A DNA stretch of 64,000 bases from NCBI GenBank assembly GCA_037074615.1, contig CM073557.1:12540501-12604500 (forward strand). Direction: 5' to 3'. Positions 47,425 to 60,422 of this stretch are shown in pieces (the stretch's first letter is position 1; each line of letters starts with the position of its first letter). The notes under the pieces are model-generated. The model did not search any database. It worked only from the letters and a program-made list of their open reading frames with translations, and was not told the origin of the DNA. This DNA is from Leucaena leucocephala. Lineage: Eukaryota > Streptophyta > Magnoliopsida > Fabales > Fabaceae. Position numbers and translations under genes: made by a program.

Positions 47425-48186
47425 TAGAAAAAGAAAGTAAATTAGAAGTGAGAGTGGGATTATAAAAGACTAAGGCAGTAGCAGAATCACTGCTATCCTC
47501 TTCTAATATTCCAGTGCCACTTAATGGGGAAGCTATATTCATAGCTTGTGCATCATCCTTCTTATTATCAGTTCATACAAAATCAAGCAATACACCTTTC
47601 TCAAGGCTATCAAGTGTAGAATTAGCAGTAATATCAAAGTCAAAGCAACATGATACATGAAATTCATGAGCAGAAGAAATCTAACTATCTATCTCTAAAC
47701 AATAGGCACATGATATGCTATCTTCACATGCATAGAAATGAGAAGGGTGGGAGGAAGATAGACAAGTAAAAGCATTATCCATAGTTTCTTGTTTTAATTC
47801 AAAATCACTAATAGACACGTGTTCACTAAAGGTAACCAAAGAAAATCAACCTTTTTATTTTTTTTAAATAGATAATGCAAGAGAAAATGCAAATGCAAAT
47901 GTTATGCAAATTAACTAATACTGGCTCAGCAATTGAATTAATCCCAAAAAAATGTTACTTGACACTTAATTACTAGGGAACCAATTTCTTATCCTTATAA
48001 ATTAAATCTTGTAAATATCTCTTATATGTAATATATATGAATATAAATATAAATAAATATATACATCTACCCTGGATCATTCATTGAATCTGGACATGCC
48101 TTAGATTCAATGAATCTGGACATCATAGCTCATGTTGGGCTATTTTGTGTGTGACCCTGTAGGCCCATATGAAGTTGGCAGTGGGC
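47425..48186 (-). other. Pol spacer remnants, then AT-rich copia-type LTR part
   Basis: 47450-47860 in reverse shows broken Ser/Asp/Cys-rich coding sequence of the gag-pol spacer type, with several stops. From about 47880 the DNA is AT-rich (TATA-like runs at 48028-48062), and 48062-48186 carries a near-repeat of ATTGAATCTGGACAT (48083, 48108). The end (GCCATTT) continues directly into 59646 once the element 48192-59640 is removed. Confidence 0.5.
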
Positions 48187-48191
48187 CATTT

Positions 48192-51100
48192 TGTAACATC
48201 CTTACTTCCACACGTATTAGGGACCATTCAGCAGCATTTAGAACCACTTACAAGACCATGGAAGTCCATTAGCCAAATTTGGAATTTTATTCTTTCTCGG
48301 GTTACTGTTCATATGGTATTCCAGATTACGCAATGAACTTCAAAAAATCATAATTAATTCTAGAAAACTCAAAATAAAGTGGTTCAAAAAGGTACATGAA
48401 GATAACATCTTAAAATTTAAGGAAAAAATAATTTCCAGACCAAATGATTCGCCAATTGATACAGTTTATTCGTTGAAATTTACTGTTCATTTAGTCAAAA
48501 ACTCTGGAAACAGATTCTGGTCCCTTACTTTGGAAAATCATTTCTCTTGATATACACATCCAAATGAAACGTTCTACCTATGAACTTAAAGATATGGATG
48601 TGTAATACATGCTCATAAAATTTTTGGAACTAATTCCTTCATTTGCTAGGTCAAACTGAAGCCACAACAAAACTGCTTCAGGACCTACATTTTTACCATT
48701 TCAGTTTCTTTTCTTTCATTTCCAATAATTGTTTCAGCATGCACAAGCCATCAAATAAGCTTCTTAACATTCATATACATCATGTACATATGCCAAGTAT
48801 TACAATAGTTTTATCACATAAATGGACACCTTACATGGCATTTACATACATGGACAATTTATAGTATATGCTAAAATCTCAATACTTCACTTCCTTTCTT
48901 CCATTCTTTAGCTCTTCTCCATGCATACCTTTTCTTCATGCTTGACCTAAATTGGTTGGTTATGGGAGAGTGAGATTCTAGGGAATCTCAGTAGCAAACA
49001 TTACCACTTAAATATGCAAGATGGATGCTAATGCATGATATGTAATTTCATTAAACTTTCTTTGATTAGTGACATGCAACCATGCTACAAACTTTTACAT
49101 AAAGTGCATGGCCATGGAAACATGTTATTCACAATAAATTCAACATCATTTATCATGTCACAACATCATTCAAATAACATATACATGTCAACACATAAGC
49201 ATGCCACATCAAGCACATAAAGAGATAAGTTCACTACCTTGCACTTAAGCGTTTCTCTTGACCTTTAGCCCTTGCTCCCTAGCTTTCCAACCATGAAGCC
49301 TTTATGTCCATCACTTCCCAACATCTTCTTGGATATTTCATGGTCCTAAACATATTCATATTCATCACATAACTCATTAGGACTCATGAACTCCAACCAT
49401 GTTCAAGACTAACTTTGTTACACTCTTTATTGTCATAACTTTCTCTAATTTTCACTAATCCACTTGGCTCTTGAACCAATTGATGTCTTGACTTTACCCT
49501 ATACAATTTCATCTTTTGAATCCATTTATGAGCTTAGAATCATGAAATTCCAGCTCCTTCATGGCATGCTGTACAGAATTGAACATAAGCACACAATTCT
49601 TTCAAAAATTCTCATTTTGATTTTAATGCTTCCCATACTTGTTTCTCCACTTTACCCCACACAACTTTTCATTTTAAAACCATTGGAACCATCAAAATCA
49701 TGAAATTCCAATCACTGTTCATGTGAGTGAACAGTACCCGTAAGGAATCTCAAAGACTACAACCTTGAGATTTTAATGTTTCCAAGTTTCAAAACCTCTC
49801 CAATCCTACACAAAATCATCATACAAACTCAATGGAAGCATTAAATCATTGAAATTCAATTTCCTTCCCTCATGAACAGTGCAGACTGAACAGGGCACAC
49901 CATGGCAAAGTCAAGAATATCAATTTGATTCAACCACCAATCTCTTAACTAGCTTGTTTAAGCATCAATCATAAGTTTCTAACTTTAATTTCTTCTTTCC
50001 CCTTTCATCTATGGATTTTGGACAGCACCTCCCCTTAGAGAAAACTCAACTTTTCCCCATGAAAACCCTAAGTTCAAGCTCCCAAATCAAAGGCGAATAA
50101 GCTAGGAAAGATTGCTTACCTTTAATCTCTAGCTTGCTTGAGCTTTGGAACCTTGAATCTTCTTTGTCTTGGTTTGAGTTTTCATTTTGCAAGAGTTTCC
50201 CCAAGGTTTCATGAAGCTACAGTTTTCTGCAGAATGAGGGGGTATTTATAGCCAAAATCCAAGAAAAATGAATGGCCAAGATTGATTTGGTTACTATTTG
50301 ATCTAAAGGCTCACATTTAATCTTGGATTTAACTTTTTCATAAAATAATAATTATGACATCATGTGGGACATCTCAAGGGACACCTCAAGGGGTTAGGTG
50401 GCATGCTCATAGTGTAAGGAACCTTATGGAGAAGTTCCAGTCCAATCCGGTATCGATCAGTGCAGTTTCACAACAACCGGACCGTGTTCCGTTCCTAATT
50501 TTTTATAATATACCAGGATATGTATTCTATCCTAAAAATTAATGTCTAGGCTTCTCATACCATTGAAAATGTTAGACTGAGTATTTATCTGCCATCCATC
50601 CTTTGGAAATGACCAAAATACCCTTGGTGTCCTTTCTTGCACTATACTGACCCTAAGGGCATAATTGTCATTCCACCCCTCTTTGTACTGCCTTAGGGTA
50701 TATATTGGCTCAACTAATCATATTTATACCATGTGTCACATTTTTAGCCTGTCCCAGATGACCAAAATGCCCTTCATCCATCTCTAGTATAATCTGGGCA
50801 TCCAGGGGCATTTTTGTAATTTCGCACTTTTTCTGGCACTGGCCCCTTCTACTGATAGACTGGTACCCTGGGTTTTGGGCCTTCCTTGGCATCATTATGG
50901 GCCTATATATGAGGTCATCTGATCTCATTCTATCCAGGCTTACATACCAATAAGTTCCATTATCGGATCACGGGTGTTATCAAACTCCCGTCAAAATTCA
51001 CTAATATGTGAATAACCTTTTATACAGAACTTCTTCTAGAGTTCTGTCAAATCCAGGATATCTGACACTGTAGGGTACACTTTCCTATAATTTGCCCACT

Positions 51101-51580
51101 TATATCTGAAGTCCATGAAATCTGATAAAACTTCAGATAACTTTTAGACTATCAGATAATTTTCTGCTGTCTGGAGTCCTAATAAAATTTCTGTATCATG
51201 CCAGATTACCCAACATGACTTCCTCTATTTACTGATGGAATGTGGGACTGAAATACTTACAGGCAGTTCTAAGCCTTTTCTGGCTGAACTTTTCCATAAT
51301 TATATTTATGTCCCTAACTTTTTGCTTAATTACATTTATATCCCTAACTTTTTGCATATTTACATTTAGGTCCCTAAACTTTTAGAAATTACCACTTTTG
51401 GCCCAACATTTATTTCTACTTTAACTTTTGGCCTTTAAACTTTTCAATTTTCATTTAGGTCCCTTTCTTCCTTCAAGACTCATTTAACCTTTATCATTTC
51501 TTCTGATCTTTGTCATAATTCTTCTTAAATCTCTTTCCACTATCAGTATTATACAGATAGGGAAAAATTAGGATATGATA
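48192..51580 (-). repeat. 3' LTR of the 11.45-kb element
   Basis: 3389 bp. The first two bases on the minus strand are TA instead of TG (plus strand ...GGATATGATA), the only change at an LTR terminus of this element. Confidence 0.93.
50243..50250 (-). promoter_or_regulatory. LTR TATA box (3' LTR)
   Basis: TATAAATACCCCCTCATTCTG on the minus strand, as in the other family A LTRs. Confidence 0.75.
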
Positions 51581-51593
51581 TTTCTACCCCCTT
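51581..51593 (-). other. Polypurine tract
   Basis: AAGGGGGTAGAAA on the minus strand, directly before the 3' LTR. Confidence 0.9.
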
Positions 51594-52220
51594 AAAATAA
51601 ATTTAGTCCTCGAAATTTACTTAGCACCTTAGTCAGTGATTGGGGTATCTATCTCTTATCTTTTATCGTGACATATTAACGGAGTTCTTTTTATATCCGC
51701 AATTCTTCCCATCTTACTATGATCATCCTTTTGTCATGAGTCAACTCACTTAGAGTTGAACTCCAGTTCATTCTATTACTTACCTTCTTGCTATGCATTT
51801 ATCTACATATGGACTCCTCACTATATTGGACTTGTGAGTAGCGTCCATTTCTTTCATATTAAACTCTCTCGAATACTGCTATATTTGGGAGTTCCTATTA
51901 ATAACTATTCATCATATTTCTTAGTGCAATCACTTATTGCTCATTTGAGTATCTAGCGGAATTCTCTGAATATCCGCAAACTTTAACTCCCATTCTCATA
52001 TCATCATACATTCTTATCATCTTTAAAAACTCATCATAATACAGAGAGAGGACTTATATCATTATTCTTTCTTTCATTACTCTACTGCTAAATAGGAGCA
52101 CATAGGAGCATATACTCTAACATGCATAATGCCTGGACAGCATGCTGCAGGACTACATACCTGCTCACGAATGCAAAGCTCTAACATCAGAGCTCAAGCA
52201 TTCCTTCTCTTAATATGTAT

Positions 52221-52289
52221 AGCTCTAACACTTGGAGCTTGCACAGCTCTAACACTCAGAGCTTGCACTGCTCTAACATTCGGAGCTTT
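52221..52289 (-). repeat. 24-bp tandem repeat of GAGCT hairpins
   Basis: Two full 24-bp units (52221-52244, 52245-52268) and a partial third. Each has arms AGCTC / GAGCT around a 9-nt loop (minus strand CAAGTGTTA, TGAGTGTTA, CGAATGTTA). A looser copy is at 52168-52191, and the counterpart in the other family A element is at 62487-62620. Confidence 0.8.
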
Positions 52290-53235
52290 AGCATATTCTA
52301 TAAACATCACATAATGTAACGTAACATAAGGCCTGGCACTTTATGCAAGGAGTGAAAGCTCTAATTTGCTCTTTCACATGTGGCTTAACATTCAAATATC
52401 TTATCTCTTTCAAAAAGGGAACCTCTCTATCTATTTATAAGGCTAGCCATATCGCTACTTTATATCGTACTTCTCATTACATACTTCTCATAACATATCT
52501 CATTTTGTATCTTTTATATCATAACATGACATATCTAGCCACATCTGGCTATATCATAGTCTATCTTTCAAATCCATTTCATTTGGATTTAACATAAGGG
52601 TTCTAGTCTCTTATTATTCATAATCCTTTTTAGCTTTTCATAGCTCTTTCTATCATCTTACATAGCTCTGTGCACATAGGCCAATTTCAATGGCATTTAC
52701 ACACTTTTCCATCACTTCCCAGGGGGTTGCCCATCATTGAATTACCCTTACCTGAGCACGCTTAACTAAAATGTGCAGATAAAAATCTGAAGCACTGGTG
52801 CTTACAGGCTTCAACCCTGGTACTTTATTATCTTAGACCCATCTTATACTATCTCTCTTGGGTCTATCTGGCCTTCTAATCTCTTTGTCCTCATATGGAG
52901 GATCTACTTACCTTTATTTTTAGTCTTTGTAATATCATCGTAAGGATCTCTTTATTCTCATTTGACCCTTTCTCATATCTTATAAAACATACTCATAAAT
53001 CCTTGGAACTCAGGATTAAGAGCTTTAACTTTGATTACTTAGTTCCTGATACGTGTAAGGAGATTCTAAGTTCAGTCCCTGATAGTAATAAGGCTATCTG
53101 AAACTAGCATCATGGGTACTCTCTCTGTTATGAGTTAATCAACTTGTGAAGCTTCTATACCTTAACTTTTTCTTGGTATTTGTCCTTCCAAAGAAATACT
53201 GTACTTATGGCTCATTACTTTCTTGCTCTAGGCTT

Positions 53236-53351
53236 GGTCTACTATGACCCTCGGGATCTACTGCGATCAACCGTAAGCCTTTCAGGATCTACTGTGACCC
53301 TGTGAGCCATACTAGGATCTAACTGTAATCCTCCAGAATCTACTACGATTC
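53236..53351 (-). repeat. Mini-hairpin array (family A)
   Basis: Successive short stem-loops: GGTC/GACC (53236-53249), GATC/GATC (53255-53268), CAGGATC/GACCCTG (one A-C mismatch), AGGATC/AATCCT, GAATC/GATTC (53336-53351). Loops are TACTRY or TAACTGT. Counterpart: 61488-61606. Confidence 0.7.
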
Positions 53352-55459
53352 CGTTGTACTGTATTCTCATCTCTGGAAGACCTAAACCAACGGACAAAGT
53401 TATAAGGTTAGTCACTTCCACATAGTTGTTAACTCCACAAATAATTCCCCAAAAATGATCACAGAAGCCAATATTATCTATTAGGACTTGACTCATTTCC
53501 TCTATAACTTAGGAACTTCATATACCATTCTCATCTTTATAACTTACTAGATCCATTACTATAGAGAGCTACATAAGCTTTACCATGCACATATCTATCA
53601 TCATCTATTTATCTCATCAGAGGGATTTTACTCTATTGCAAGAGCAACCTAGCTCTATTGCAAAAACATTAACTTATATTACTTAAATACTGCTCTTTCT
53701 TAGAGCCATATCATCTTTCATAACTGCGTCTCATTTCCTTTCATCTATCTTATCCCTACTAAAGGGATATGTCCTGAGTATCATAATCATTTATCTATAG
53801 GCTCACTACTAATCTTCATCTTTAATCTCATTCTCTATCCCATTGACTATCATAGTTTGATCATAAATTCTCTTTCTATCTTCTAAGAATCAAGTAGCTA
53901 ACTTTCTAGTTTAGCACTTTACTATTGCTTCATTCTTGCTAAGTTGAATTATTTAGTTGCATGTCATAGGGTATGGGAGCAACATAACTTTCTCATATGG
54001 TATACTCTACCCAGTACGTACTGCATAAGGGGAGTATTCATTTATCATAGTATACTCAACATGCATAATATGCAAATAGATGCAATCAGTTAAGCACTCT
54101 CTAGTATGTGTGTCATCACATGACAACTGCAATGATATGCAAATTCTTATTATAACTTATAACAACATAAGCAATATCATTATTACATACATCTGCTCAA
54201 CCATCCCTTATCACCTTAATCCCTAGGTCCTAATCATTTATTCAGGTACCTGAGTCATTTACTTGTTTCACTTAGGCTGCCATATTACCCTCTTACTAGG
54301 GTATAGGCTCAACCCTTCTTTACTCTTTCCTACATAAGGAATAGGGGAGTCACTTCATCTTTGAATCTATGGCTACCTTACTAGGCCATATTTATTCTAT
54401 CATATCATCCCTTATTGCCTATAAGATTTCTATGTCTCTAGCCTGAAGGATTTATGTGTCCTTGGCCTCACAACAATCCATAACTGAGTCAACTATTCTC
54501 TTTCAGCTAACTGAGGAAGGTTTGGCTCCTATCTTTATGCCATTTGTACTTTTATGTTTCTCTTATCCTCCTGGATTACTAACAGGCGAGAAAGTATCTC
54601 TTATTAAGCCTCAAGGTTCATATGAATGAATTTGATTAAGTATCAATCAAAAGAGTTCTCTTTCCTTAGCTCTAACCCTTAACTTCATGCTCACCTTTCT
54701 CTAATTGAGAGGAATGCTTCTTTTAAACTCTTTGAGAAAAACTTCTCAAGTGAGCGGATAATTCTCCATCTCATATGGAGTAACTTTTGTGCCTCTCTGT
54801 ATCTCTTAACTCTTTCTGTCTATCAATCACAGTCTACTCTGGACTAGACTGTGATTCTTTTCTGGTCTGCCTCTAGATCCTGACCAATTTAAGTCACTTG
54901 GATCTCATTCATCACTTAACATTACTATTGTCCTCTAGAGTGATCTACCCTAGGTGTACTAGGTTACTGTCTCTTCGTGATGGAATCCCTCTGTATTAGG
55001 AACATTAACTTTCTATCTATTATCCATCACAACTTTAACCTTAGGCCATGTATTAAATTATTCTTAGGCAAGTCTCATTCTAACTTCTCATTATTCTTTT
55101 CCTTAAAGACTAGCTGTACAAGGTCTTTCGTACTGTAGATCAACTCCTGATGATCATACGGAGGATCTACTCTTAAACCTTTTCTTAAACTAATCTTCTG
55201 TATCTTAGTGCTTCGTATTGTTTAACTTGCCTATACTCTGTGCTAAACCTCTAACTGATAAACTTTAGTGAGGTTGGCATGTTTAGTCTCACGACACTTG
55301 ACTTACTATCACCTCATACCAATCCTCTAAAGTATATTAGGTTAATGCCCTCTACTGGATATGTGTTTATCATTCCTACTACGGCATTATGGAATTGCAG
55401 ATAACTAACTGTTCTTAATCTATACTTTTGTCCATCCCTTGACCTAGACTGAGTAATTC

Positions 55460-56077
55460 ACTTTCCACAGCTTTCTTCAGACCAATATGGTCAACACTAT
55501 ATGTCTTTAATGAAGAAGGCTGGGGTTGACTAGGACTAGGAACATCCCACTGATCTTTCTCTATAAAGTCACATATTCTTGGACTTTAGGAATGGACAAG
55601 AACTATCATAAACTCTGAATGGATATCTGAATTAGGGGACTATTGTATCTTAATTATCTTCAATCTATCCTCAAACTCTGGTAGAGGAGGAATAATATAT
55701 GGTCTACCCATAATCCAGTACCAGTACTCAGCTTCCTCAGCTGTAATCTATCATCTCATAAGAGGGATAAAGCTTATATCAGGGTTAGAGGGCATTCCAA
55801 CAAACTTATACCGTATAGAGTCACTAGACTCAACATCAACTGGTGCATATTAGGCTTCAGGCTGAATCTCTACATGACATCCAGACTGCAGGCTTAAGTC
55901 TACAGAAACATCTATGGAACATTCCACTATAAATTTTCCTGGCTGATCCCCTAAACTCTCATCTAGACTCTCTTCATTGTCTAAGGGATGTGGATATATA
56001 TCATCTTCATATATCACTATTGGTCTTGAGTCTCCCTTATTAACTGAAGCCTCTGACTTAACCTTATGGAATGTCAT
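55460..56077 (-). pseudogene. Decayed element ORF downstream of the PBS, unknown function
   Basis: From an ATG at 56077 the frame begins MTFHKVKSEASVNKGDSRP and is open for 75 codons, rich in Asp/Glu. A TAA (probably from CAA) follows, and the frame continues with APVDVESSDSIRYKFVGMPS, SNPDISFIPLMR and EEAEYWYWIMGRP, with further stops. It is the counterpart of 40829-41300, where these same positions are open but other codons are broken. No known domain recognised. Confidence 0.6.
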
Positions 56078-56236
56078 ATATATTCCCGCAATATTTGCTT
56101 AATTAAGAAATGTTAACCATCCCATAACATACCCTAACTTAACAAAATCCTTACTGTTTAGGGTTAGGGTCTGGGTATAATCACATATCAATCCATAAAT
56201 AATCTATTCAGAGCATTTCTTAAGCCAGAATCCTAT

Positions 56237-56248
56237 GCACTGATACCA
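56237..56248 (-). other. Primer binding site
   Basis: TGGTATCAGTGC on the minus strand, one mismatch to the initiator-Met site, 3 bp inside the 5' LTR end. Confidence 0.88.
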
Positions 56249-56251
56249 AAA

Positions 56252-59200
56252 TGCAACATCCTTACTTCCATACGTATTAGGGACCATTCAGCAGCATTTA
56301 GAACCACTTACAAGACCATGGAAGTCCATTAGCCAAATTTGGAATTTTATTCTTTCTCGGGTTACTGTTCATATGGTATTCCAGATTACGCAATGAACTT
56401 CAAAAAATCATAATTAATTCTAGAAAACTCAAAATAAAGTGGTTCAAAAAGCTACATGAAGATAACATCTTAAAATTTAAGGAAAAAATAATTTCCAGAC
56501 CAAATGATTCGCCAATTGATACAGTTTATTCGTTGAAATTTACTGTTCATTTGGTCAAAAACTCTGGAAACAGATTCTGGTCCCTTACTTTGGAAAATCA
56601 TTTCTCTTGATATACACATCCAAATGAAACGTTCTACCTATGCACTTAAAGATATGGATGTGTACTACATGCTCATACAATTTCTGGAACTAATTCCTTC
56701 ATTTTCTAGGTCAAACTGAAGCCACAACAAAACTGCTTTAGGACCTACGTTTTTACCATTTCAGTTTCTTTTCTTTCATTTCCAATAATTGTTTCAGCAT
56801 GCACAAGCCATCAAATAATCTTCTTAACATTCATATACATCATGTACATATGCCAAGTATTACAATAGTTTTATCACATAAATGGACACCTTACATGGCA
56901 TTTACATACATGGACAATTTATAGCATATGCTAAAATCTCAATACTTCACTTCCTTTCTTCCATTCTTTAGCTCTTCTCCATGCATACCTTTTCTTCATG
57001 CTTGACCTAAATTGGTTGGTTATGGGAGAGTGAGATTCTAGGGAATCTCAGTAGCAAACATTACCACTTAAATATGCAAGATGGATGCTAATGCATGATA
57101 TGTAATTTCATTAAACTTTCTTTGATTAGTGACATGCAACCATGCTACAAACTTTTACATAAAGTGCATGGCCATGGAAACATATTATTCACAATAAATT
57201 CAACATCATTTATCATGTCACAACATCATTCAAATAACATATACATGTCAACACATAAGCATACCACATCAAGCACATAAAGAGATAAGTTCACTACCTT
57301 GCACTTAAGCTTTTCTCTTGACCTTTAGCCCTTGCTCCCTAGCTTTCCAACCATGAAGCCTTTATGTCCATCACTTCCCAACATCTTCTTGGATGTTTCA
57401 TGGTCCTAAACATATTCATATTCATCACATAACTCATTAGGACTCATGAACTCCAACCATGTTCAAGACTAACTTTGTTACACTCTTTATTGTCATAACT
57501 TTCTCTAATTTTCACTAATCCACTTGGCTCTTGAACCAATTGATGTCTTGACTTTACCCTATACAATTTCATCTTTTGAATCCATTTATGAGCTTAGAAT
57601 CATGAAATTCCATCTCCTTCATGGCATGCTGTACAGAATTGAACATAAGCACACAATTCTTTCAGAAATTCTCATTTTGATTTTAATGCTTCCCATACTT
57701 GTTTCTCCACTTTACCCCACACAACTTTTCATTTTAAAACCATTGGAACCATCAAAATCATGAAATTCCAATCACTGTTCATGCGAGTGAACAGTACCCA
57801 TAAGGAATCTCAAAGACTACAACCTTGAGATTTTAATGTTTCCAAGGTTCAAAACCTCTCCAATCCTACACAAAATCATCATACAAACTCAATGGAAGCA
57901 TTAAATCATTGAAATTCAATTTCCTTCCCTCATGAACAGTGCAGACTGAACAGGGCACACCATGGCAAAGTCAAGAATATCAATTTGATTCAACCACCAA
58001 TCTCTTAACTAGCTTGTTTAAGCATCAATCATAAGTTTCTAACTTTAATTTCTTCTTTCCCCTTTCATCTATGGATTTTGGACAGCACCTCCCCTTAGAG
58101 AAAACTCAACTTTTCCCCATGAAAACCCTAAGTTCAAGCTCCCAAATCAAAGGAGAATAAGCTAGGAAAGATTGCTTACCTTTAATCTCTAGCTTGCTTG
58201 AGCTTTGGAACCTTGAATCTTCTTTGTCTTGGCTTGAGTTTTCATTTTGCAAGAGTTTCCCCAAGGCTCCATGAAGCTACGGTTTGCTGCAGAATGAGGG
58301 GGTATTTATAGCCAAAATCCAAGAAAAATGAATGGCCAAGATTGATTTGGTTACTATTTGATCTAAAGGCTCACATTTAATCTTGGATTTAACTTTTTCA
58401 TAAAATAATAATTATGACATCATGTGGGACAGCTGAAGGGACACCTCAAGGGGTTAGGTGGCATGCTCATAGTGTAAGGAACCTTCTGGAGAAGTTCCAG
58501 TCCAATCCGGTATCGATCAGTGCAGTTTCACAACAACCGGACCGTGTTCCGTTCCTAATTTTTTATAATATACCAGGATATGTATTCTATCCTAAAAATT
58601 AATGTCTAGGCTTCTCATACCATTGAAAATGTTAGACTGAGTATTTATCTGCCATCCATCCTTTGGAAATGACCAAAATACCCTTGGTGTCCTTTCTTGC
58701 ACTATACTAACCCTAAGGGCATAATTGTCATTCCACCCCTCTTTGTACTGCCTTAGGGTATATATTGGCTCAACTAATCATATTTATACCATGTGTCACA
58801 TTTTTAACCTGTCCCAGATGACCAAAATGCCCTTTATCCATCTTTGGTATAATCTGGGCATCCAGGGGCATTTTTGTAATTTCGCACTTTTTCTGGCACT
58901 GGCCCCTTCTACTGATAGACTGGTACCCTGGGTTTTGGGCCTTCCTTGGCATCATTATGGGCCTATATATGAGGTCATCTGATCTCATTCTATCCAGGCT
59001 TACATACCGATAAGTTCTATTATCGGATCACGGGTGTTATCAAACTCCCGTCAAAATTCACTAATATGTGAATAACCTTTTATACAGAACTTCTTCTAGA
59101 GTTCTGTCAAATCCAGGATATCTGACCCTGTAGGGCACACTTTCCTATAATTTTCCCACTTATATCTGAAGTCCATGAAATCTTATAAAATTTCAGAAAA

Positions 59201-59640
59201 CTTTTAGACTATCAGATAATTTTCTGCTGTCTGGAGTCCTAATAAAATTTCTGTATCATGCCAGATTACCCAACATGACTTCCTTTATTTACTAATGGAA
59301 TGTGGGACTGAAATACTTACAGGCAGTTCTAAGCCTTTTCTGGCTGAACTTTTCCATAATTACATTTATGTCCCTTACTTGTTGCTTAATTACATTTATA
59401 TCCCTAACTTTTTGCATATTTACATTTAGGTCCCTAAACTTTTAGAAATTACCACTTTTGGCCCAACATTTATTTCTACTTTAACTTTTGGCCTTTAAAC
59501 TTTTCAATTTTCGTTTAGGTCCCTTTCTTCCTTCAAGACTCATTTAACCTTTATCATTTCTTCTGATCTTTGTCATAATCCTTCTTAAATCTCTTTCCAC
59601 TATCAGTATTATACAGATAGGGAAAAATTAGGATATGACA
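56252..59640 (-). repeat. 5' LTR of the 11.45-kb element
   Basis: 3389 bp, from TGTCATATCC at 59640 to GGATGTTGCA at 56252. TATA box 58303-58310. Confidence 0.93.
58303..58310 (-). promoter_or_regulatory. LTR TATA box (5' LTR)
   Basis: TATAAATACCCCCTCATTCTG on the minus strand. The start site would lie near 58275, and the GTAAGCAATC donor block follows at about 58180. Confidence 0.78.
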
Positions 59641-59645
59641 CATTT

Positions 59646-60422
59646 ACTATACTGACTCACAAGTCGCAAGCGGTCTCTAGCAAGACATCATGACTACCCA
59701 AAGCATATGAGGATCAATGAATGATGTAACCTTTTATGCAACCATATCATGTCCCTTTTGTCACACAATATTTTGGTCATGGATGAGGCATGGAGAATGT
59801 CATCCTCCTATTCCTGACCATTACTTTCTCGATCCCTGAGTAGTCTGACTATAGAAATAGAACTACCTTTCCATTATAGTATGGCCATACATTTCTCAGA
59901 CTCACTCATCGAGGGGCCCAGTAATATCTCTCTACGAATGTGAGGGACAAATTCCATCTTGACCATTCACATTCCTCCGCATGAAAAATCACTAAGCCCG
60001 AACATAGTCTTTATGATCACTCGATCAAAAGTGACTTTTGACTAGGTCAAAGCTGAGCGTTTGTCATGTGGAATCCATGATGATCTCAGGTCAAAGGGCA
60101 TAGTGACATAGTTTGTATATGAGAGAAGCTTATGACTTAACTCATGCAGCGCTCTCATAGCGGGTCGGTCCAACACCTTATACTCTTACATGTGCCTATG
60201 ACTTTGATTTATATCTCTATACATCTTCAAAGTCATACTGGTCTTATTTCACCTCTGCTCCCGCATAGATGACCGACCAAGGACATTTAGGATAAGATCA
60301 TGAGTTATCCAAGGATGGTCACCACAGTAAACATGCAAATAATATGATAACACAATTAATAAATTCATAAATCAACAATGTTTATAAGACAATGATAGGT
60401 CCCTAGGGCACAATTTCTAATA
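59646..60422 (-). mobile_element. Copia-type LTR, 5' segment
   Basis: Read in reverse it starts TATTAGAAATTGTGCCC and is richer in GC than the neighbouring family A sequence. It is continuous with 48187 once the 11.45-kb element is removed. No ORF. Its right end is fixed by the GGTGT duplication at 60423. Confidence 0.6.

Larger units (their letters stand above)
43509..47860 (-). mobile_element. Athila/Tat-like Ty3 fragment, internally deleted
   Basis: Minus-strand order: gag-pol spacer remnants (about 47450-47860), pre-RT (47101-47424), integrase C-terminus (46658-47093), non-coding tail with CCCCCACACTTA blocks (46345, 46563), a PPT-like TAAGTGTGGGGGAGT at 45029-45043, then a probable 3' LTR. 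A tail rich in AAGTGTGGGGGAG after integrase is characteristic of the Athila/Tat branch. RT, RNase H and the integrase core are missing. No 5' LTR is visible and the right border is uncertain. Confidence 0.65.
51594..55459 (-). other. Non-coding interior of the 11.45-kb element
   Basis: No frame above about 85 codons and no retroelement protein motif. Matches 60428-63235 and 41301-43086 of the plus-strand element in reverse. Contains a 24-bp hairpin repeat (52221-52289) and the mini-hairpin array (53236-53351). Confidence 0.75.
48192..59640 (-). mobile_element. Complete young non-autonomous family A element, TSD CATTT
   Basis: An 11,449-bp element with two LTRs of 3389 bp each, PBS, PPT and perfect 5-bp duplications (CATTT at 48187-48191 and 59641-59645). 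A line-by-line reading finds about 50 substitutions and no indel between the LTRs, roughly 1.5%, making it the youngest datable insertion here. The 4.67-kb interior lacks gag-pol but keeps the decayed ORF next to the PBS and the hairpin arrays. It is inserted in the copia-type solo LTR. Confidence 0.95.
43092..60422 (-). mobile_element. Copia-type solo LTR (outer limits), TSD GGTGT, split by later insertions
   Basis: GGTGT occurs at 43087-43091 and 60423-60427. Joining across restores GAGGGT-GGTGT-GGCAGCC, which matches uninterrupted copies (GAGGGTAATGTGGTAGCC near 22011). The left end read in reverse is ...GCGTGTCTTCCAATTCCTTACA, an ending common in plant copia LTRs next to Met-type PBSs. 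The right end read in reverse begins TATTAGAAATTGTGCCC. Parts of the LTR are 43092 to about 43508, about 47880-48186 and 59646-60422. The superfamily call rests on recalled LTR ends only; the boundaries rest on the TSD. Confidence 0.65.

Noticed and set aside
47057..47440. 127-codon plus-strand frame
   Set aside because: Antisense to the pre-RT/integrase remnant, which has clear Ty3 motifs on the minus strand.
57524..57763. 79-codon frame present in both LTRs of the 11.45-kb element (also 49464-49703)
   Set aside because: Shared only because the LTRs are near-identical; broken in other family A LTRs and without motif or codon bias.
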